A stretch of DNA of 6,247 nt from Chloroflexota bacterium (GCA_002716645.1 PBBR01000012.1:3763-10009), one strand, 5' to 3'. Shown: positions 1 through 5,911, numbered from the stretch's first letter. The notes: generated from the sequence alone by a model not told the origin. Made by a program: numbers and translations.

Positions 1-1
1 T

Positions 2-283
2 AATTGGCTAGTAGCATTAGCACATGGGCATTACCATTTTGAAAATGACACAGAAGTACGATCATCGCCCATTTATCCTGATGAAGTTGCTAATGCCACC
101 TGTGACTATTTGGCACTTGGTCATTGGGAACGACAAGTGGATGTTTCCAATGGCAGGGTAAAGGCATTTTATTCAGGTTCTCCCTTGGGTGCGTTACAAA
201 CTAATGAAAATGTTTCTGTTATCATGGCAGAATTTAACGCAACGACAGGAGTAACAGCTCAACAATGTTGGTTACCCATTTGA
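2..283 (+). CDS. Metallophosphoesterase (calcineurin-like, SbcD/Mre11/YhaO type), C-terminal fragment
   Basis: The reading frame is open from the left window edge to TGA at 281-283 and gives 93 residues, the C-terminal end of a longer protein. It reads through 'LAHGHYHFE' (about residues 6-14), 'SSPIYPDEV' (21-29), 'CDYLALGHWERQ' (34-45) and 'AFYSGSPLG' (55-63). This order of a His-containing strand, an SPI..E segment, D-Y-x-A-L-G-H and Y-S-G-S-P is typical of the last metal-binding part of calcineurin-like phosphoesterases related to the SbcD/Mre11 exonuclease family. That family binds two metal ions and hydrolyses phosphodiesters. Oddly, the usual GHxH motif reads G40-H41-W42-E43, so the second histidine is replaced by Glu. 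The next gene starts 18 nt downstream on the same strand, suggesting an operon. The substrate cannot be inferred, and the upstream metal motifs lie outside the window. The family call is from remembered motifs, not a search. Confidence 0.6.
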   Translation, partial: NWLVALAHGHYHFENDTEVRSSPIYPDEVANATCDYLALGHWERQVDVSNGRVKAFYSGSPLGALQTNENVSVIMAEFNATTGVTAQQCWLPI

Positions 284-301
284 AATACATGTGGAGGCTT
301 T

Positions 302-1174
302 ATGAAAAAGTTAACCCGAGATAACCCAATATATATCTTAGAGCCTGGTATGACCCCAGCCATAACAATCGACTCAGGGGAAGATCTCCTTGTAGAAACA
401 TGGGATGCGTTTGAAGGAATACGAGATCCACATGAACTGGAAGTAAAATCTTTAAAGGGACCTGCTACAGGTCCTATATATGTAAATGGTGCAGAACCTG
501 GTGATTCGTTGAAGGTGGACTTCATTAGCATCTCTCCTAAAGAAGGAGCTGCTCATATGGTCATGCCTGGTCGAGGATTCTTGTATGAGGACTTTGATGA
601 AGGTTACCCTACTGTTATGCAAATCAGTGACGGTAACGTTGTTTTGCCCAGTGGCGTGAAGTTACCTATGTGTCCTTCTATGGGAGTAGTAGCTACTACC
701 CCGACTTATCCCCAATGTACAGCAACTGATAGTGGTCCCTATGGTGGGGACATTGATATGAAAGTGCTTGTGGAAGGCAGTAGCATTTACCTGCCGGTTT
801 TCGTTCCTGGTGGATTATTGGCTCTCGGGGATTGCCATGCGGTAGTTGGAGATGGGGCTGTAGCAGGTACAGGAGCAGAGTGCAGTTCGGATACTCATAT
901 ACGCGTCACTGTTGAGAAAGGCATGAATATCAACAGTCCCAGGGCAATTACACCAGATTATTTTGTAGTGTTGTCTCATGGTGAAGAGCTAGGCCCTGCC
1001 ATGAAGCAAGCTGTTAGAGACATGGTTGATTTTCTTGTTTCGGAGAAAGGACTAAAACCATATGATGCTTATACCCTATGTTCATTAGCAGGTGACATTA
1101 GGGTATCTAGAACGTTTAGGCCAATTAGTCCTGTCAAGATGATGCTATCCCGCGAGGCTTTGAATCAACTTTAG
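302..1174 (+). CDS. Acetamidase/formamidase family protein (FmdA/AmdA)
   Basis: This 290-residue protein matches the FmdA/AmdA family, which hydrolyses short amides such as formamide or acetamide to ammonia and the carboxylate in the cytoplasm. Family landmarks appear in order: the 'GPIYVNGAEPGD' block (57-68), 'PYGGDIDMK' (146-154), the 'LPVFVPGGLLALGDCHA' strand (164-180), 'VGDGAVAGTGAE' (182-193) and a C-terminal 'AYTLCSLAGDIRVS' segment (256-269). The length is near the usual size of about 300 residues for the short bacterial form. ATG at 302 is preceded by GGAGG (293-297) with a short 4-nt spacer, and the gene ends in TAG. At residue 186 Ala stands where I recall Glu in the common GDGE motif. 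It follows the metallophosphoesterase by 18 nt and is convergent with the dehydrogenase. There is no signal peptide. The family call is firm, but the substrate is unknown because many members are of unproven specificity. Confidence 0.85.
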   Translation: MKKLTRDNPIYILEPGMTPAITIDSGEDLLVETWDAFEGIRDPHELEVKSLKGPATGPIYVNGAEPGDSLKVDFISISPKEGAAHMVMPGRGFLYEDFDEGYPTVMQISDGNVVLPSGVKLPMCPSMGVVATTPTYPQCTATDSGPYGGDIDMKVLVEGSSIYLPVFVPGGLLALGDCHAVVGDGAVAGTGAECSSDTHIRVTVEKGMNINSPRAITPDYFVVLSHGEELGPAMKQAVRDMVDFLVSEKGLKPYDAYTLCSLAGDIRVSRTFRPISPVKMMLSREALNQL

Positions 1175-1205
1175 GGTCGTACGAGATAGTTAGCCTGAAT
1201 TTGGT

Positions 1206-1979
1206 TTAGAAGCTCGAATACCCGCCGTCTACCGCTATTACGGAGCCGGTTACATAATCTGATGCCGGGCTTGCTAGAAATACTGCCACTCCTGCCAGCT
1301 CTTCTGGTTCTCCCCATCGACCAGCCGGTATGCGGCTACTTATGAGTTGGTATCTCTCTTTTTGTCTCTCAGGTATCGCTGCTGTCAACTCAGTGGTGAA
1401 CCAACCCGGTAATATTGCATTAGACTGGATATTATCTTTGGCCCATGCAACTGCCAAACTCTTTGAAAGTTGGACTATTCCTCCTTTGCTGGAAGAATAC
1501 GGTGCGCCACTTCCACCACCACCGAAGATAGATGTCATAGACCCTATATTTATTATCTTTCCTGAACCCCGATCTCGCATATGAGTATATACAGTTTTGG
1601 ATGCTAGGAAACAGGCTCTGAGGTTTACATTTAAAACATGATCCCACTCATCACCACTTAGATTTTCTGGCTCTTTCCTCATCGTAACTCCAGAATTGTT
1701 GACCAAAATGTCTATTTGCCCCAATTTATCAAGAGTTTGCGATATCATCGACTCAATTTCTGTTTCTTTAGTTACATCTGTTGGTACTGAAATAGCTCGA
1801 ACACCAACACCTTCTATCTGTTTTATAGCATCTGATGTTTTGTCCGGGTTTCGTGCGGCTATGGCTATGTTTGCGCCTGCTTCGGCTAGGCCCAATGCCA
1901 TCCCTAATCCTAATCCGCCATTTCCTCCGGTTACCAGGGCTACCTTCCCTTTTAAGTTGAATAGATTTCGTGATGTCAT
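1206..1979 (-). CDS. Short-chain dehydrogenase/reductase (classical SDR, KduD/gluconate 5-dehydrogenase-like)
   Basis: This 257-residue protein is a classical SDR, a soluble Rossmann-fold NAD(P)(H)-dependent oxidoreductase. Visible motifs are the nucleotide-binding T17-G-G-N-G-G-L-G24, 'NNSG' at 94-97 (variant of NNAG), the catalytic Asn in 'NVNL' (N119), Ser147 in 'INIGSMTS', and the Y161-S-S-S-K165 catalytic pair. 'PGW' at 191-193 and the ending 'GSVIAVDGGYSSF' are also typical. 'AAR' (41-43) after the second beta strand may favour NADP(H). A glycine-rich 'FGGGGSG' loop makes the Ser-Tyr spacing 14 rather than the usual 13. The overall pattern resembles 2-deoxy-D-gluconate 3-dehydrogenase/gluconate 5-dehydrogenase proteins, but substrate cannot be assigned. 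Translation starts at ATG (1977-1979 complement) with AGGAG at 1989-1993, 9 nt upstream. It is divergent from the pyrophosphatase and convergent with the amidase, so it is probably monocistronic. No hairpin terminator is visible in the 31-nt gap at its 3' end. Confidence 0.9.
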   Translation of the reverse strand: MTSRNLFNLKGKVALVTGGNGGLGLGMALGLAEAGANIAIAARNPDKTSDAIKQIEGVGVRAISVPTDVTKETEIESMISQTLDKLGQIDILVNNSGVTMRKEPENLSGDEWDHVLNVNLRACFLASKTVYTHMRDRGSGKIINIGSMTSIFGGGGSGAPYSSSKGGIVQLSKSLAVAWAKDNIQSNAILPGWFTTELTAAIPERQKERYQLISSRIPAGRWGEPEELAGVAVFLASPASDYVTGSVIAVDGGYSSF

Positions 1980-2013
1980 GGCAACCTGCTCCTATTATTT
2001 GTAGTTCAACTCT

Positions 2014-2024
2014 ATCATATTATC
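2014..2024 (-). promoter_or_regulatory. Candidate -10 region for the SDR gene
   Basis: On the minus strand two overlapping -10-like hexamers occur, TATGAT (complement of 2014-2019) and GATAAT (complement of 2019-2024), each 5 of 6 to TATAAT. They lie about 35-45 nt upstream of the SDR start codon. No good -35 hexamer sits 16-18 nt further upstream, so this is a weak call based only on AT-rich matches and suitable position. Confidence 0.25.
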
Positions 2025-2077
2025 TTAGATGCTAGGTGAGTAATGCAGAAGTAATACTATTGTGTCATCTCCACTAC

Positions 2078-2106
2078 TTGACATAAAAACAGACCGTGTG
2101 TTAAGT
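2078..2106 (+). promoter_or_regulatory. Candidate sigma-70-type promoter for the pyrophosphatase gene
   Basis: A perfect consensus -35 hexamer TTGACA lies at 2078-2083. A weak -10 (TTAAGT, 3 of 6) follows at 2101-2106 after exactly 17 nt. Transcription would begin near 2113, giving a leader of about 30 nt before the ATG at 2145, and the whole lies in the 165-bp divergent spacer between the SDR and the pyrophosphatase. The -35 match and spacing are seen directly; the poor -10 lowers confidence. No riboswitch-like or operator structure is evident in this spacer. Confidence 0.45.
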
Positions 2107-2144
2107 TCCGGTCGCTCAAATTTAGAGTCTTGAAAGGGGTTTAG

Positions 2145-4178
2145 ATGATTTCCATTCCAATTTTAGTGGCTATAATTGCTGGGGTTGTGGCCCTTGTTTT
2201 TGCTGCTCTCATGGCAATGAAAGTGGTCAAAGCAGATGAGGGCAATGACACCATGAAAGAGATTGCCGATGCTATAAAAGTTGGCTCTTCGGCGTTTCTA
2301 CGTAGGGAGTATACCGCACTTATTCCATTTGTAGTGGTCGTTGCGGTTATTCTAGGAGTCTTAATTGACTGGCTTACCATGGGATCTGTCATTCCCAAGA
2401 CCGCAATATCTTATCTAGTCGGAACTATATGTTCTGCTGTTGCAGGTTTTGTTGGAATGAATGTAGCCGTCAGAGCAAACGTACGGACTGCTGCTGCTGC
2501 GATGACGGGACTGAACCCCGCATTGAGAATAGCTTTTTCTAGTGGTTCTGTTATGGGTATTACAGTGGTAGGTATAGGATTGCTCGGTGTTACCGTCCTA
2601 TATCTAGTTTTCCAAGATATAACAGTGGTAGCTGGATTTGGATTTGGTGCCAGCTCGATAGCGCTTTTTGCCAGGGTCGGCGGCGGTATCTTTACCAAGG
2701 CAGCTGATGTCGGTTCAGATCTCGTTGGAAAGGTTGAGGCTGGGATTCCTGAAGATGACCCCAGAAACGCTGGAGTCATAGCTGACAACGTTGGCGACAA
2801 CGTCGGTGATGTTGCAGGTATGGGCGCGGACCTTTTTGAGTCGTACGTTGGATCTCTGATATCATCCATAGCCTTGGCAGCCGCTGGTATAGGTGTTTTT
2901 GGGGATCAGGTAGTTTTTCCTTTAATGCTTGCAGGAGCAGGTATTGTGGCTGCTATACTCGGCACTTTTGTAGTGAGAAGCGGAGAACAGGCTGATTTCG
3001 GTCAGTTACTGTGGGCATTGCGTAGAGGCATATTCGCCTCGGCTATCTTGCTAGCAGTGTTTGCGTTAGGAATAATCCTCTTTTATGGATGGGATATAGA
3101 TTGGTTCTGGTGCGTCTTGTCTGGCCTTGTGGCAGGCGTAGTAATAGGTTTAGCTACCGAATACTACACTTCATATGAATACAAGCCTACCAAACAGGTA
3201 TCAGAATCATCGCAGACCGGCGCGGCTACCGTGATTATCAGCGGATTAGCTACTGGAATGCTTAGTACGGTTATTCCTGTGATAGCTATAGGTATCACCA
3301 TACTCATAGCCTTCCAGCTGGCAGGCTTCTATGGGATCGCATTGGCGGGAGTAGGACTCTTATCCACTCTTGGTATTACGTTAGCCACGGACGCTTATGG
3401 TCCAGTGGCTGATAATGCTGGAGGAATAGCTGAACAAGCTCAGTTGGATCCACAAGTAAGGGAGAGAACCGATGCCTTGGATGCTCTAGGAAATACCACA
3501 GCGGCTACCGGAAAAGGATTTGCTATTGGTTCCGCGGCCCTGACGTCATTGGCCCTATTGGCCGCATATGCCGTGACGGCTGAAATAACAGCAATAGACT
3601 TGCTTAGCTCTACTACACTAGTTGGGTTAATGTTAGGAGCGATGCTGCCATTCTTGTTCTCGGCCTTTACTATGAAGGCTGTCGGCAGAGCTGCATTTTC
3701 CATAGTTGAGGAAGTGCGACGTCAATTCCGTGAAATTCCTGGAATCATGGATGGTACGGGCAAACCAGATTATGCTAGGTGCGTAGATATAAGCACAAAA
3801 GGTGCTCTTAGAGAGATGATTGTTCCAGGAGTGTTGGCAGTAGTAGCTCCCGTCGCAGTAGGGTTTGTATTGGGAACTGAGGCACTGGGAGGACTACTAA
3901 TAGGCTCAGTTTCTGCAGGTTTTATGCTTGCTATTACGATGGCTAGCGCTGGCGGAGCTTGGGATAATGCCAAAAAGTATGTTGAATTGGGTAATTTCGG
4001 TGGAAAGGGTTCAGATTCACATAAAGCGGCGGTTGAAGGCGACATGGTAGGAGATCCATTCAAGGATACCTCTGGGCCATCTCTCAATATCCTTCTAAAA
4101 CTAATGGCGATTGTCTCTTTGGTTTTTGCACCAGTTTTCCTTCAGGTTACTCCTTTGATACGGGTTATAACTGGGTAA
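2145..4178 (+). CDS. hppA: Membrane-bound, K+-dependent-type ion-translocating pyrophosphatase
   Basis: This 677-residue, very hydrophobic polytopic membrane protein (of the order of 16 helices) couples hydrolysis of pyrophosphate to H+ or Na+ export across the cytoplasmic membrane. The family signature 'DVGSDLVGKVE' starts at residue 188, followed by 'GIPEDDPRNAG' (200-210) and the repeated acidic 'DNVGDNVGD' (214-222), which together bind Mg-PPi. Further conserved stretches are 'TDAYGPVADNAGGIAE' (415-430), 'WDNAKKYVE' (606-614) and 'GDPFKDTSGPSLNILLK' (636-652). In 'GNTTAATGKG' (449-458) Ala453 and Gly456 occupy the positions that are Lys and Thr in K+-independent enzymes, so this is predicted to need K+. 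Whether it pumps H+ or Na+ cannot be read by eye. ATG at 2145 has an AAAGGGG site (2133-2139) 5 nt upstream. Length and both ends look complete. It is a single-gene unit with its own promoter candidate and terminator. Confidence 0.97.
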   Translation: MISIPILVAIIAGVVALVFAALMAMKVVKADEGNDTMKEIADAIKVGSSAFLRREYTALIPFVVVVAVILGVLIDWLTMGSVIPKTAISYLVGTICSAVAGFVGMNVAVRANVRTAAAAMTGLNPALRIAFSSGSVMGITVVGIGLLGVTVLYLVFQDITVVAGFGFGASSIALFARVGGGIFTKAADVGSDLVGKVEAGIPEDDPRNAGVIADNVGDNVGDVAGMGADLFESYVGSLISSIALAAAGIGVFGDQVVFPLMLAGAGIVAAILGTFVVRSGEQADFGQLLWALRRGIFASAILLAVFALGIILFYGWDIDWFWCVLSGLVAGVVIGLATEYYTSYEYKPTKQVSESSQTGAATVIISGLATGMLSTVIPVIAIGITILIAFQLAGFYGIALAGVGLLSTLGITLATDAYGPVADNAGGIAEQAQLDPQVRERTDALDALGNTTAATGKGFAIGSAALTSLALLAAYAVTAEITAIDLLSSTTLVGLMLGAMLPFLFSAFTMKAVGRAAFSIVEEVRRQFREIPGIMDGTGKPDYARCVDISTKGALREMIVPGVLAVVAPVAVGFVLGTEALGGLLIGSVSAGFMLAITMASAGGAWDNAKKYVELGNFGGKGSDSHKAAVEGDMVGDPFKDTSGPSLNILLKLMAIVSLVFAPVFLQVTPLIRVITG

Positions 4179-4195
4179 AACAGCTTCATTTCTTA

Positions 4196-4236
4196 ATAAA
4201 CAAAAAGGGCTCCGCAAAGGAGCCCTTTTTGTTTAT
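4196..4236. terminator. Bidirectional intrinsic terminator between hppA and the MBL nuclease gene
   Basis: A perfect inverted repeat has arms at 4196-4213 and 4219-4236 and a 5-nt loop (GCAAA). Its GC core GGGCTCC/GGAGCCC is flanked by A5 on the left and T5 on the right, so both strands give a GC stem followed by a U-run. It lies 18 nt after the hppA stop and 35 nt after the stop of the convergent nuclease gene, and so can terminate both. Confidence 0.93.
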
Positions 4237-4270
4237 ATTTCATATAGCAACTTTTAACCCTAAATAATCG

Positions 4271-5266
4271 CTATATCAGTTTCATTTGGTACCCTTTATC
4301 TTGGTTATGATGTGCTTGGCCTAGGTGTATGCTAGGGTGTCCCTGATTCCGTAAATATTGGGATAATTCAGGAAAGCCATTTACTGTGTATGTCTGTTTA
4401 GGATTTAAAGTGGTTACTAGTTCAACTAGCTCATTGAAATCTGCATGATCGCTATAAGGGAGTGAGATATCCACCCTACGAGAGAAACTTCTTCTCGGAT
4501 TCACCGACCATCCTGTTAATTCCATGAATTTAATCCTGGTAAAACGATTTGTTAACTGAAAACTAGCTTTTCCGGGTGGGCAGATTAATATACTCTCTTC
4601 TGGCCATGAATCTCCTGTAAACAGGTTTATTGATTCGGGAAAAGCTACTCCGGATTCTACGTATTTTACAGTTATATCGTATACGCTCTGTTCCAGAAGA
4701 ACGTTTAATCCGGCTAATTGTAGATGGTGGAGTATCTCTTGCGATTTTCCAAGTTTCCAAGAGTTAATGACGGGTCTTATTCCCTGGTTTAACCACTCTT
4801 TAAGCCGCGTAACTGCTATATCCAATACTATTGCTGGATCAGGGAATGTATATTCTGGGTTACCATATGTTGACTCAATTATAAGTGTGTCACAGGGAAC
4901 GAACTCAAAGGGTTTATTGATATCGTTAAATCGTGTTTTGAAGTCTCCGGTGTATAATATTTTTTCTCCAGTATCTAATGATTGTATAAGGGTTTGGGCA
5001 GATCCAAGACAATGTCCTGCAGGATAAAAAGTAATTGTATAATTACCTTTTGCATGAGTTTGATAATAGGGTAATGATATAGGACTAGACTTCTTGTAGT
5101 ATTCGTCCAGTAATAGACTGGATTCTGGAGTCAGGATAGGTTCTATGTGTCGTGCGATGTGATCTGAGTGTGCATGAGAGACGATACATGTATCTTTTTT
5201 TCTCAAAGAATCCAGCCATACATCTAGCTCTGGAAGGTATATCCCTCTGTCAAATATTGCGAGCAA
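4271..5266 (-). CDS. Metallo-beta-lactamase-fold nuclease, beta-CASP-like (mRNA 3'-end processing factor / DNA exonuclease type)
   Basis: The chosen frame gives 331 residues. The MBL metal motifs are clear: H31-A-H-S-D-H36, H85 in 'AGHCLGSAQ', D108 in 'LYTGDF' and H274 in 'YSDHADF'. 'ESTYGNP' (from E131) resembles beta-CASP motif A, and 'SWKLGKSQEIL' (169-179) matches the segment that reads ..LGKAQ.. in the ligase-associated exonuclease/Artemis-SNM1-like relatives. Such proteins use two zinc ions to hydrolyse DNA or RNA phosphodiesters; the nucleic acid acted on here is unknown. Start choice: the frame is open upstream to another TTG at 5360-5362, but that codon has no Shine-Dalgarno site and adds 32 polar residues that do not look like the family. 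TTG at 5264-5266 has GGAG (complement of 5272-5275) 5 nt upstream and puts 'FDRGIYLPELDVWLD' at the N-terminus, where relatives begin. It is divergent from the peroxiredoxin. No DNA ligase gene is visible nearby. Confidence 0.85.
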   Translation of the reverse strand: MLAIFDRGIYLPELDVWLDSLRKKDTCIVSHAHSDHIARHIEPILTPESSLLLDEYYKKSSPISLPYYQTHAKGNYTITFYPAGHCLGSAQTLIQSLDTGEKILYTGDFKTRFNDINKPFEFVPCDTLIIESTYGNPEYTFPDPAIVLDIAVTRLKEWLNQGIRPVINSWKLGKSQEILHHLQLAGLNVLLEQSVYDITVKYVESGVAFPESINLFTGDSWPEESILICPPGKASFQLTNRFTRIKFMELTGWSVNPRRSFSRRVDISLPYSDHADFNELVELVTTLNPKQTYTVNGFPELSQYLRNQGHPSIHLGQAHHNQDKGYQMKLI

Positions 5267-5271
5267 ACTGA

Positions 5272-5275
5272 CTCC
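5272..5275 (-). promoter_or_regulatory. Ribosome binding site deciding the TTG start of the MBL nuclease
   Basis: The minus strand reads GGAG, then 5 nt, then TTG (5264-5266). It is the only Shine-Dalgarno-like site suitably placed before a start codon near the family's expected N-terminus. The next in-frame candidate (TTG at 5360-5362) is preceded by AT-rich sequence with no purine-rich site. Confidence 0.55.
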
Positions 5276-5329
5276 GGTATCATTAGAAGTTCTTGATTGT
5301 GTGATATCATCTTGGGGTATCGCATCAGT

Positions 5330-5338
5330 AGTATAGCA
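5330..5338 (-). promoter_or_regulatory. Candidate extended -10 promoter for the MBL nuclease
   Basis: The minus strand reads TGCTATACT: a TGn extension plus TATACT (5 of 6 to TATAAT). Extended -10 promoters can work without a good -35, and none is seen here. Transcription would begin near 5323, between the two possible TTG starts. This agrees with translation from 5266 and would leave a leader of about 57 nt. The call rests on motif and position only. Confidence 0.35.
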
Positions 5339-5379
5339 GTCTCGTATGAAGAGGCTATGCAACCGGTTCGTTTAAATAT

Positions 5380-5385
5380 AGGAGG
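5380..5385 (+). promoter_or_regulatory. Strong ribosome binding site of the peroxiredoxin gene
   Basis: A perfect AGGAGG lies 6 nt before ATG 5392-5394. This is the strongest Shine-Dalgarno site in the window and shows that translation really begins here, upstream of the in-frame TGA, rather than at TTG 5593 downstream, which has no such site. I see no convincing sigma-70 promoter for this gene in 5267-5379. Confidence 0.85.
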
Positions 5386-5391
5386 TTAGTT

Positions 5392-5853
5392 ATGTCAGTA
5401 GACATCGGAGATAGCGCCCCGGATTTCAAATTGGCATCAGTTAGTGATGGCGATATCACTTTGAGCCAGTTCAAAGGCGAGAAGCATGTAATCCTATCTT
5501 TTCATGTTTTGGATTTTACGGGTGGTTGAACTGATCAAGCAACTTCTTTTCGAAAGTATAATGCTCAGTTCGAAGAGAATGATGCCCAAGTATTGGGTAT
5601 AAGCTGTGACCATGTAGCAGCTCACCGTGCATGGACAACTGCAATGGGGGGACTTCCATATCCGGAACTCTCAGATTGGCATCCTAAAGGAAAAGTAACA
5701 GAGTCGTATGGCTTATGGAATGAAGAGCGTGGTGCAGGTACTAGGGCTGTTATGGTGGTGGATAAGTCAGGGGTTATACGGTTTCTGGAGAAATATGTTC
5801 CTGGCACTTTGCCAGATCCTAATGAAATACTCCAGTTTGTAAAAAGTCTATAA
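5392..5853 (+). CDS. Selenocysteine-containing peroxiredoxin, AhpE-like (TGA at 5527-5529 read as Sec46)
   Basis: Read through one in-frame TGA, the gene encodes 153 residues, the usual size of 1-Cys AhpE-type peroxiredoxins, which reduce peroxides in the cytosol. The N-terminal half has the family opening 'GDSAPDFKL' (6-14), then 'VILSFHVLDFTGG' (33-45) and U46 exactly at the peroxidatic cysteine of the TxxC motif. Thr43, the catalytic Thr, is kept. After the TGA come 'LGISCDHVAAHRAW' (68-81), 'FPLLSD'-like 'YPELSDWHPKGKV' (90-102), 'YGLWNEERG' (106-114) and 'TRAVMVVDKSGVIRF' (117-131), which includes the conserved active-site Arg118. The only cysteine is Cys72, not at a recognised resolving position, so an external thiol or thioredoxin-like partner is inferred. 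The usual Pro of PxxxTxxC is Val39. The gene starts at ATG behind AGGAGG and ends in TAA, and is flanked by a divergent nuclease gene and convergent greA. Alternatives are a sequencing error or a nonsense mutation. The exact placement of the TGA and the downstream stem argue for Sec. Confidence 0.88.
5526..5573 (+). promoter_or_regulatory. Candidate bacterial SECIS element overlapping the Sec codon
   Basis: GAACTGA (5528-5534, beginning with the GA of the TGA) pairs perfectly with TCAGTTC (5565-5571). U5527-G5572 and U5526-A5573 extend the stem to 9 bp. Inside it, ACTT (5542-5545) can pair with AAGT (5554-5557) to form an apical hairpin 12 nt after the TGA; CTTT/AAAG (5546-5549/5553-5556) around a UCG loop is an alternative. 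Bacterial SECIS elements are expected within about 10-40 nt of the UGA, inside the coding region, to bind SelB. The preferred fold lacks the G expected at the start of the apical loop, and no folding energy could be computed. Confidence 0.6.
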
Positions 5854-5895
5854 AAAAGGACGGCCGTGCGGCCGTCCTTTTTTATAGACTTTTTA
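5840..5895. terminator. Long perfect palindrome: bidirectional terminator between peroxiredoxin and greA
   Basis: The arms 5840-5865 and 5870-5895 are perfect 26-bp reverse complements around the 4-nt loop GTGC. The GC core GGACGGCC/GGCCGTCC has A6 before it and T6 after it, so either transcript would end in a GC stem and U-run. The left arm begins inside the peroxiredoxin coding sequence, covering the last codons and the TAA. The greA stop lies 16 nt beyond the right arm. The core serves as an intrinsic terminator for both convergent genes; the outer 12 bp of matching is longer than termination needs. Confidence 0.92.
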
Positions 5896-5911
5896 GTCAG
5901 TCTTTGAAGGT

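Noticed and set aside
1175..1205. A terminator at the amidase/SDR convergent junction
   Set aside because: Only a short CGTACG palindrome is present, with no GC stem followed by a T-run on either strand. Either termination is factor-dependent or transcripts overlap.
1330..1647. Overlapping open frames on both strands within the SDR region
   Set aside because: They are out-of-frame shadows of the SDR gene with no ribosome binding sites and no recognisable domains; the SDR motifs are continuous across this stretch.
1980..2144. A riboswitch or small RNA in the SDR/hppA spacer
   Set aside because: I found promoter-like hexamers but no convincing long-range stems or terminator-like hairpin in this 165-bp spacer.
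2411..2869. A 152-codon minus-strand open frame inside hppA
   Set aside because: It is antisense to conserved pyrophosphatase motifs, has low-complexity Ala/Pro/Thr composition and has no Shine-Dalgarno site. It is explained by the codon bias of the real gene.
5392..5529. Peroxiredoxin as a pseudogene broken by a nonsense codon
   Set aside because: The TGA replaces precisely the peroxidatic Cys, no other lesion is present on either side, the Shine-Dalgarno site and terminator are intact, and a SECIS-like stem follows. A Sec codon explains all of these better.
5593..5853. A separate 86-residue gene starting at TTG 5593
   Set aside because: It has no ribosome binding site and starts mid-domain, just after the active site. 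It is in the same frame as ATG 5392 and is the C-terminal part of the Sec-containing peroxiredoxin.
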